DNA from: Lamellibrachia columna
Lineage: Eukaryota; Annelida; Polychaeta; Sabellida; Siboglinidae
Direction: 5' to 3'
Assembly: GCA_963662155.1 (NCBI GenBank)
Contig: OY759270.1
Coordinates: forward strand, 50,049,803-50,113,802
Length of the DNA: 64,000 nucleotides
This document shows, piece by piece, positions 56,243 through 64,000 of this stretch; position 1 is the first letter of the stretch; each line of letters begins with the position of its first letter. The notes below the pieces were generated by a model that searched no databases, was not told the DNA's origin, and saw only the letters and a program-made list of their open reading frames with translations. The translations under genes were made by a program, and so were the position numbers.

Positions 56243-56772
56243 ACCAGTAGCTATGTGTGTCAGGAAGTAGTGGCGCTGCGATCAGTAGCTATGTGTGTCA
56301 GGAAGTAGTGGCGCTGCGATCAGTAGCTATGTGTGTCAGGAAGTAGTGGCGCTGCGACCAGTAGCTATGTGTGTGAGGAAGTAGTGGCGCTGCGATCAGT
56401 AGCTATGTGTGTGAGGAAGTAGTGGCGCTGCGATCAGTAGCTATGTGTGTGAGGAAGTAGTGGCGCTGCGATCAGTAGCTATGTGTGTGAGGAAGTAGTG
56501 GCGCTGCGATCAGTAGCTATGTGTGTGAGGAAGTAGTGGCGCTGCGATCAGTAGCTATGTGTGTCAGGAAGTAGTGTCGCTGCGATCAGTAGCTATGTGT
56601 GTGAGGAAGTAGTGGCGCTGCGACCAGTAGCTATGTGTGTGAGGAAGTAGTGGCGCTGCGATCAGTAGCTATGTGTGTGAGGAAGTAGTCGCGCTGCGAT
56701 CAGTAGCTATGTGTGTCAGGAAGTAGTGGCGCTGCGACCAGTAGCTATGTGTGTCAGGAAGTAGTGGCGCTG
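56243..56772 (+). repeat. 38-bp minisatellite, ~14 copies
   Basis: The unit is CAGTAGCTATGTGTGTCAGG followed by AAGTAGTGGCGCTGCGAT. Copies differ mainly at two positions (GTCAGG or GTGAGG, and GATC or GACC). There are no spacers between units. 56773-58489 holds no gene that I can support. Confidence 0.97.
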
Positions 56773-58489
56773 CCGTGGGGCGACGCGTTAGTGCGCTACC
56801 AGCAGTAGTTGTCATAATGAACATCGACTTCATTAAATTGTTGATAATATATCATATCACAATAAAACATGGACTCGACGACAGCGAGTAACTCGGCATG
56901 ACCTGACTTGCACAACTAAAACTAAGCTTACTAAACAGTGCGCCCGGACGACTATTTTCCCACTATAGCGGAGATTTTGGCTAGTTGGAATACAGGGTTT
57001 ATTAAAACATTGGAAACAATTCTGAAACAAATTATTATAAAACTTTAGTCGCTCCTTCTAGTGAATAACAGCCAGGACACACGTTATGATTCAGTCGTGC
57101 TTGCATAGCACGTGCAAAAAGATACCGACAAAACTAACCTGGTTTGTTTCTTAACACAAATCGGCCTGTGAAGAGAATACCTTCTTATTTGTAGTAACAC
57201 CGGGGCCACATCTAACATGTATTAATAAATTGATGTAATGACACAGATCGATATAATTGGAGTACTTCAGTGATATAGTGATGCCACCAAGAGGAGACCT
57301 GTCAAAATCATAGCTATGCCAGAGGCTTCACTGAACATAAATGCCATTTAACCATGAAGTTATGAACCCATAGAAGACAAGTTGGTGCACTCACCTTGTT
57401 CTACCGGAGATGCACCAACTCTATGCAATAGCATGTTACGTCCTCCTCCTCCAGTACTGGGATAAGCCACCAGGGCGTCAACCAAACAGCTACTGCGGCA
57501 ATTCCGTCCAATTCCATCCCCAAATGCAGCAATCCATGAGAGGTAATTTCCACCGACCACTGACCGCCTCAGGAACGAACTCCCAGAGGAAGGGACAGAG
57601 AGCATTGATGAGATTCAACCCTTTCCTTGGTGCCTGGTGTCAGCACCCACATATAGAGTGGAGAGGAATAGCTGCCAGGCCAAGGAAGAAACCCGCAATG
57701 CAAACAGACAAACAGTGACCTTTTGGTATGAACTCATCCCGTCACCACGTCAGGGGGATGACAACTAAGTAGTTGTTTAAAAAAGTGTTTCAACTAGTCC
57801 CGGTCTCCCTTATTTTACAGCGTGCTACGGTAGTAGTAGACATGTGTTTGTACCTGTGTACTATTTACGGTACATCCTGGTGTAACATCGTTGTGGTTGT
57901 GCGTGTTTCGTCCAATATTGACGTGACGTCAGAAGAATGTTGCGTAACATCGCGGCTATTTCGCCAATTTCAACTTATCTTATAGCTACCCATAACTTTT
58001 GTTGTAGTCTGAGTAGCGCCAACGGCCAACTACGAGAGAGGAGCTGTTTTATGAATACAATACGTAGATCTATTGCGCGGCATGGGTTGTATCACACATA
58101 CATTTATAGTTTCCATCCTTATTGTTTGGTATGTAGGCCATGCAATGCACTATTTACAAGAAAACAACTACTGTACATATGCACGTATTGTTTGAGTTCA
58201 CATAGAACGCACTGGTGAAGGTAATACATACCATTTAATGTATTTGAACATCATAATATCAGGCTAACTATGTGCATACATGTGCTACGAAAGCTGTTAC
58301 GACAACAACGTCACCCTAACATTGTAACTGCATCCGTGCAGTTAGCAAAATATAGTGGAATTTGACTGCACATAATTTGTAAAACGTCTCAGTCAGTGAC
58401 GAGAGCAGTTAGTCATTCTTTAAATGTGGTTAACCTGCACGGTGGCAGTCAACTGCCCAAACACAGTGTAACATACTTTGGTGAATGGT

Positions 58490-58949
58490 ATTTATTGTAC
58501 AGTGTGTCTCGTATTCATGTTTCATATTCCGTCACGCGCCGCCTAACATGATTCGTCAACCGCCGCCTGTCGTGTTCCGCCATGCGTCGCCAAGCGTTGT
58601 CCGTGACGTGGTCAATTATGTCTTACGGTCGTAGATTTGCAACTGATCCGCGCCATTGATTCAGTCACCAAGGCAACGAGAAACAATATCGGCAGCGATA
58701 ATATCGTGCTGCTTGGCTGGCGCTAGTAATTGACAACAACATCGATTTCATTCTCGACCGACGAGCACTGTAGTTTGGCACTGGCTAACGAGTATTTCTG
58801 ATCACCCAAGTCTACCGACACGTCCAAACCACAATGGTACAGGGTCTAGATGCGTGCTCAGCGACTACCGATCATAGAAATGAACGTTACGTTCAGGACA
58901 TTCCATGGCTCATTCAATGAGATTACATCCTAAAAGTATTGCAACCTGA
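58490..58949 (-). other. Likely 3' UTR of the dynein light chain gene
   Basis: AATAAA on the minus strand (complement of 58491-58496) lies about 450 bp beyond the stop codon. A near-perfect RFX X-box, GTCACCAAGGCAAC, lies inside this interval at 58664-58677. Confidence 0.4.
58664..58677. promoter_or_regulatory. Consensus RFX X-box
   Basis: GTCACCAAGGCAAC (reverse complement GTTGCCTTGGTGAC) matches both X-box half sites. It lies 273 bp past the stop codon of the dynein light chain, so it might serve an unseen neighbour, an antisense transcript, or occur by chance. Confidence 0.35.
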
Positions 58950-59945
58950 TCATTCGAGGTGAACTCCGTAGACAATGCCAATGGCGAATAGCGATTTATT
59001 CCTGTACGTCGCCGATGCGAAGTTATCGGTCGTCTGGTTCCACAAGCAGCGACTAGCCATTTGCACTCGCTGGTCCGTGTCTTCTCCGACAAGAACCTGC
59101 ACGACTAGCTTCCACCTACAGCAGTGTAATGTCAGGTATTACAATGGGAACAACCATATCACTGTCTAGCACTGTAAACAGTCCACATGTCAGTATGTCT
59201 ACATGTACAGACAACCAAGTATGGAAATTGACGTACACATTTACCCACATAACTTGCATGGCAACTTATCTGGACCTTTGGGTTATAATAATAAGACTTT
59301 TTTAGCCTTGTAAACAGCCGCCTTAATTCTTCATAATTTATAGATGTAAGATATACACCTGATCGTTTAGACGGACACATGGTATTTTAGTATCCCCTAG
59401 TAGAACTCATATTTCCAACATACACACACAAAAATATATACCCCACAAGCACACATTTGAGCCACCGAGCCAAGCAAACCGCACTAGATAGATTAGGGAT
59501 ATAATTACACACAATAAATGAGCTCCACCAGCTAAGCCGCGGTGCAATTCCCCGAGGACACAACCAGTGAGAATTGTATGCGTGAATGAACATTGTGAAT
59601 GGGCATTAATAGACAAGCCAGGCTTTACAATAACACCCGAGCAATCGTGTACGAAACACTTCAGATGTGGCGCTCAAATTTCAAGTATACATGTGGACAA
59701 ATGGGGGCTCACTACCCTTTAATGACTGGAAACAACGGTACAACAACAACCCCGTACTACTAGTTCGACGATGCTTACCGTGAATATGCCAGTTCCTTGG
59801 TTTTCTCCTTAATGATGGAGCAGAGATCTTGACAGAGCTTGCTACAGCGATCCGGGTTGTACTTGGTACGACGCAGGTATGCTTCCAATACATCCTTAAT
59901 GAGATGTTCTATTTTGTAGGCAGCGAACTGTAAGTCGCATGCCAT
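58950..59945 (-). CDS. Tctex-type dynein light chain (DYNLT5/TCTEX1D1-like)
   Basis: The two exons, read leftward, are 59945-59779 and 59115-58950. They join in phase (CG plus G) to 110 residues with TGA at 58952-58950. Tctex proteins are dimeric light chains of cytoplasmic or ciliary dynein. Exon 1 gives IEHLIKDVLEAYL, YNPDRCSKLCQDL and IIKEKTKEL, the two N-terminal helices. Exon 2 gives WKLVVQVLVGE, MASRCLWN and NKSLFAIGIVYGVHLE, the three core strands. The pattern SRCLW, SLFA and a C-terminal E is closest to the DYNLT5/TCTEX1D1 group. The donor (CG then GTAAGC) and acceptor (GCTGTAG) are good. The start is the first ATG; an alternative is that ACTTACAG just after it is an acceptor and a further 5' exon exists. 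The intron is 663 bp. Confidence 0.85.
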
Positions 59946-60006
59946 GCTCCGTGTCTGATCAGATGGCGTCGCCGAGATTCAACATCGGTTCTTCGTCCGG
60001 GTGTTG

Positions 60007-60020
60007 GTAGCCCTGGGAAC
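60007..60020. promoter_or_regulatory. RFX X-box-like site upstream of the dynein light chain
   Basis: GTAGCCCTGGGAAC is an imperfect palindrome with one mismatch in each half from the RFX consensus (GTTRCC, 2-nt spacer, GGYAAC). It lies 62 bp upstream of the dynein light chain ATG. RFX factors control ciliary genes in animals. Confidence 0.35.
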
Positions 60021-60029
60021 CTGTCTACT

Positions 60030-60950
60030 GTCAGACGTCCGTCACGCCGCGTGTGGTCATAGCTACTTGTCCTGCAGCGGTCAACCTAACCCAATAACTG
60101 CCGCACAGAGACTACAGCCGAGCAGAGCAGGTTCTCTCGTGTAACTAGTGCTAATTGAATAGCTGCCGGTAAATATCAATATTTGTATGCTCTTTCATTA
60201 TTCACGACCGCACGTTGTCGGCCAGTACGCATGTGCCAACTTGAAATAGCTATGCGCGAGGCTATTGTAATGGTCACAATTGTGCCATAATTGGAACAAA
60301 TCAAGGGTTATTAAACGAACTGGTCAGCGATTCACCTGTTGCGTGATTACGTAGACATTGTGTTCATGTAATATGATATGGGTGCGCAATTGAATTTTAC
60401 AAAATAACGAGAATATCTTAAATACTTTTTACAGCAAGCCAAATGGTGACTGTTACTGCTAAGGTGTAACAATGTTCTAAAACAGTTCACAACGTGGCGT
60501 GATTATCATAATTCACTAGATTTCAGTAACCATGTTTTGTTCATTATAAAGAAAGATATGATAAAATCAGGCAAAACACTGCTTTTTCACTAGAATTAGT
60601 ATCTAGACCCTACATGCAGTGTCATGATGTTGGCCCCCAAAATAGGTGGGAGATGGGAAGTTGAGACGCCTGCCACATCCCCTTACATATACATTTCTTC
60701 AGTACGCCCCTTTTTCTTATATCACAAATGAATGTATTTACTGTGGATGTTTTTGTTTTATTTAACTCCTTGTGTTGGGTGATAATAATAATGAAGAAGA
60801 AGATGATAATAATATTACTGTTATAATTGATGTGGAGTAAATTGCATTACCTTTATGAGTAGCGCCATCTAACGGTTTCGGAGACATTTGAAAGGAGAGG
60901 TAATTTCAGGTAGTTTGTGTAATCTTCTACATTTCCAATGTGCTTATATA
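60030..60950. other. Intergenic, nothing recognised
   Basis: AT-rich sequence. A short C-rich piece at 60630-60690 (TTGGCCCCCAAAATAGGTGG) resembles 23225-23330 and is probably an interspersed repeat. No coding signal is seen. Confidence 0.5.
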
Positions 60951-60956
60951 CCCGCA

Positions 60957-62095
60957 CAGCATCTGTTTGTGAGCAATTTTTCCAATAGCCTCGTTTGACA
61001 GTTGTTTCTTCCTGGACCCTTTCCCTTGTTTTCTTAATGGAACAAATCTTTCAGTAATGCATTCAATCACGTCCAGCATTCTGTTGCCGTCTTGTTCGTC
61101 AGCAAGTTATTCCAATCTATATTTGCTAGATATGTTCTCATCTCTTTATAATTGCACTTTTTGAAATTCTTCCTCCATTGTTTTTTAATATGTATTCCCT
61201 GTTTTTACTTTTATATTAAAATGGATCTGGTTATGTTCACTTGAACCCAAAGGTTCGTGTACCTTTAACATTGTCAACTACTTCATTTTGAGAAGACAAC
61301 ACTAAATCCAACACATTCCCACCTCTGGTTGGTTCCAAGACATGTTGAGTAAAGAAACAATCCTGTGTAAGAAGTAGAAACTGGTGGTCGTCACCTCCAG
61401 CACTCTCTAATGATTTCTATTGTATATGGCCATGGTTAAAATCACCCATTATAACACATTCCCCCTTGCTCACCTCCATTGTAGTCTTTTGTAGTTTTAC
61501 ACCTTCCTCTTGTCCTATGTTAGGACTACGATAAACTACCCCTATTGTTAATGTCGAGTTCTTGGTAACTATGTTACACCAACTTGCTTCCTCACAATCT
61601 GCTTAACTTTTCAGTATTATTTCATATGCTTGGATAGATTCTTTAATATAATATAAATTACTCCAACTCCCCTTCTTTCCTAAACATTATATAACCTGTC
61701 AGTGCTAACTCAGCATCTACTATCTTCATTTGCCCATGATTCTGTGATACCTATTACATAAGGGTCAATAATTATTTTCTACAATAATGTCTAACTCACT
61801 TTTTTACTATGTTCCTGGCATTTAAGCATACACATTTAAGTTCATTTTCAGAAATTATTGCTGAACGTTTCTTTGGATATATATTTGTAGTAGTACTCCT
61901 TTGAGTTTTCTCTGTCAGTTCCCCCTGCGTATATAGTTTAAATAATTTACGGTACCTGTGCCCTCGTCGACAACCCTGACAAACTCACATTCAATAACTG
62001 TAGCACTCTTCCCAGTCATATGAAGTCCATCTCTCAAGAAAAGTCATTTCTTCCCACAACGTTTAACCATTGTATAGGCAACCTATCTTAACAGG
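60957..62095 (-). mobile_element. CR1-like LINE fragment, minus strand
   Basis: Read leftward it starts in the ORF1 tail (GAGATGGACTTCATATGAC, matching RDGLHM) and passes the ORF1-ORF2 junction. It then runs through the endonuclease (CTAACATAGGACAAGAGGAA, GTGACGACCACCAG, CAAATCCAT-type blocks) to the end of the endonuclease linker. It is the same family as 41576-45545. Many frameshifts and stops are present, and the RT part is missing. Confidence 0.85.
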
Positions 62096-62524
62096 GTTGG
62101 ACATTAAATTTCTCCCAGTAACTCAAGAGTATGTATGTGTGTTAGTCTATTTTTAAGCCTATAGTTGCGCGTTTTAAGTTTTATTTCTTTTTATTGCACC
62201 TTTGTATTATCATATCACTGTTGGCGTTGTATAGCACAATCAATATTGATAAAATTACACTGAATGGCCATACAATTGTTGACTTGGGTTTTCATTGGAA
62301 CTGTTGTAATGTTTGAAACGGCTATTGTGAACACCATGCTAATACGTTACTGCTTCCTGGCTACATCCGGGCAATTCACGCACGCACATATTCCACCCAG
62401 CTACAAATAACATAACGAAATAATTGAAAAAGAATATTTTTCAACAAGTGATGGCTGCGTAATGATCATTTTTATTATGTTACATTTATTACATTCATAA
62501 ATCACACAACGATATAAGAACAGT

Positions 62525-62695
62525 TCAACACCTGGGAAAAATCGGGCCGAATTCACCTAACTGCAGGCCGAAATCACCAAGCCTAAATAACATGGGACGA
62601 ATTCACCATTCACTCCATTATAAAGTGGGCCGAATTCACCTGGTAGTTGGGCCGAATTCACCGTGGGCCGAATTCACCTATGCCCCTGACGACAA
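62525..62695 (+). repeat. Dispersed GGGCCGAATTCACC motif
   Basis: The 14-mer GGGCCGAATTCACC or one-base variants occurs about six times in 170 bp with irregular spacing. The flanks (62100-62525 and 62700-63090) contain nothing else recognisable. Confidence 0.8.
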
Positions 62696-63094
62696 CAAAA
62701 CGTAATATCGCTCGCGCTAACAACATTTCGGTGACCTTCTTTAAATTACACTGAATTACTACATACGGCTAACTTTTAACAACAACAGTTGCTAAAACAA
62801 AGTATCCAGGTGCTCAATCGTAAATTTGCACTAAATGATTTACAATAATATTATGTTTCGTATTATGACATGTACCTAATCAATTGAGAGTTTAACAGGC
62901 GGAGGGATTTATAGGAATTTGCACGTGGGAGCATGGATACGTGGCTATTTCAGTCAAAACTGACGGGCATCGCACGTCGGGGCGTTTTAAAAGAGCTGGA
63001 GGTATGTGATTTTGACAAAATGTGGTCAGCATGTCAATGAGATGATGGCAGTTGCTGTGAAAAATTTTCAGAATTTTTGATGGTCACGTTTTCT

Positions 63095-63525
63095 TATAAT
63101 CAGACACAACCTTTACATGACCACCAATGCAATTCTCTACTGTGGTCTCCCCCCGATAGTTTGATCACGTCTCATAATGTGCGAAATCTTGGTGTACAGT
63201 TCGACGAGACTATGACAATGGAGTCGCATATTACGACGGTTTGCAAATCTGCTATCTACCACCTACGCAACATTGCAAGAATTAGGCGCTACCCAACCCC
63301 TGGTGCAACAGAGCAAATTGTGCACGCATTTGTGACAAGCAGACTCGACGTTGGCAATGCGTTCCTGTACCTACTCCCATTCAAACAAATCCAACGACTC
63401 CAAACAGTGCAGAATTGGGCGGCCCGCCTCGTGGTTGGTGCCACGAAGTTCTGCCGCGCGACACCGCTACTGAGAGAGCTGCACTGGCTGCCGATAGCAG
63501 TGCGAGTTGAATTCAAGATAGGGGA
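63095..63525 (+). mobile_element. L2/CR1-group LINE fragment (RT C-terminal region)
   Basis: An open frame encodes VRNLGVQFDETMTMESHI, KSAIYHLRNIARIRRYPTP, IVHAFVTSRLDVGNAFLYLL, LQTVQNWAARLV and LLRELHWLPIAVRVEFKI, the thumb and connection region of an L2-like RT. It lacks the catalytic blocks upstream and stops matching after EFKI at 63525. The sequence is much less decayed than the other fragments. 63526-64000 holds no recognised gene. Confidence 0.8.
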
Positions 63526-64000
63526 GAGTTGCCGGGATTGGTCCAGTTCCTCAATCGGACCAGTGCTATATATTCCTTATTACTGTATACCGTGGCATCC
63601 TCTATCGATTATGTCATTAATGAGTGGCATTTCGGATGGCACGGTAAGTTTCGACGAAATAGCAGTACTTTTTAAATAGTTATCACCGAAAGTATGTTTT
63701 CTATGTCCCCGACATAATAATCAGGCCGTGGTCAGTCATGAATACAGCACCCTTGGTCATATTTACAGGCGAAGATGTGTGTCCATCAAGATTATAGGAG
63801 CCAACGTATGTGGCGATAATAAGAATTTTAAAGTTGATGTCTGCTTGTGATGGCAATGCAATATTTTTAACACGTGAAAGTCCATGATTGGACCACTGCA
63901 GTTGCCACAATTGGACCAGTGACTCACATAAGGGTATGCCACCATTAGATGTGTGTAATTATTCCAACACAGTTTATTGATTACCATAAAGTAATATTAG

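Noticed and set aside
57360..57605. Minus-strand frame with a donor-like AAG/GTGAGT near 57395
   Set aside because: The splice site is good, but the peptide is not recognisable and no neighbouring exon could be found.

Overview
The window is invertebrate animal DNA. Genes are split by short GT-AG introns, host introns and intergenic DNA are full of minisatellites, and CR1-type LINEs, tRNA-derived SINEs and TTAA-flanked DNA transposons are present. Gene content (afadin, a SWAP-70/DEF6-like protein, a Tctex-type dynein light chain) fits a bilaterian. The repeats are of kinds common in marine invertebrates, but the species cannot be fixed from sequence alone.

Layout. (1) 1-21205, plus strand: the 3' two-thirds of an afadin/canoe gene. 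Twenty-one exons could be joined by hand with matching phases into one open frame of 1966 codons plus a stop (FHA, DIL, PDZ, proline-rich, charged helical and repeat-rich tail). Its introns hold three TTAA-flanked elements, one SINE and several tandem arrays, some of which copy the host splice junctions. (2) 21206-26500: 3' UTR, a 22-bp minisatellite and repeat-rich intergenic DNA. (3) 26500-37300 and 47200-53300: a tandem family of a SWAP-70/DEF6-like gene. Copy 1 (27416-30336) looks intact, with a TATA box and a noncoding first exon. Copies 2 and 3 are 5' stumps followed by the same ~0.73-kb foreign block. Copy 4 keeps exon 2 and half of exon 3. Copy 5 is a deleted, frameshifted 3' part. A decayed LINE lies between copies 4 and 5. 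(4) 38-47 kb: duplicated flanks, an element with 266-bp direct repeats, and a nearly full-length but broken CR1-like LINE next to an inverted ORF1 fragment of a related one. (5) 53.6-58 kb: nested LINE debris and a 38-bp minisatellite. (6) 58950-59945, minus strand: a two-exon Tctex-type dynein light chain of 110 residues, which long-ORF searches miss. An RFX-like X-box lies just upstream and a better one in its likely 3' UTR. (7) 60-64 kb: LINE fragments and sparse repeats.

The genes form no shared pathway. Afadin links nectins to actin at cell junctions, the SWAP-70-like protein looks like a calcium- and lipid-responsive cytoplasmic factor, and the dynein light chain is a motor or cilium component. 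The most unusual gene is the SWAP-70-like one: its N-terminal EF/PH module is followed by two canonical EF-hands and a C-terminal domain I do not recognise, instead of the coiled coil normal for that family.
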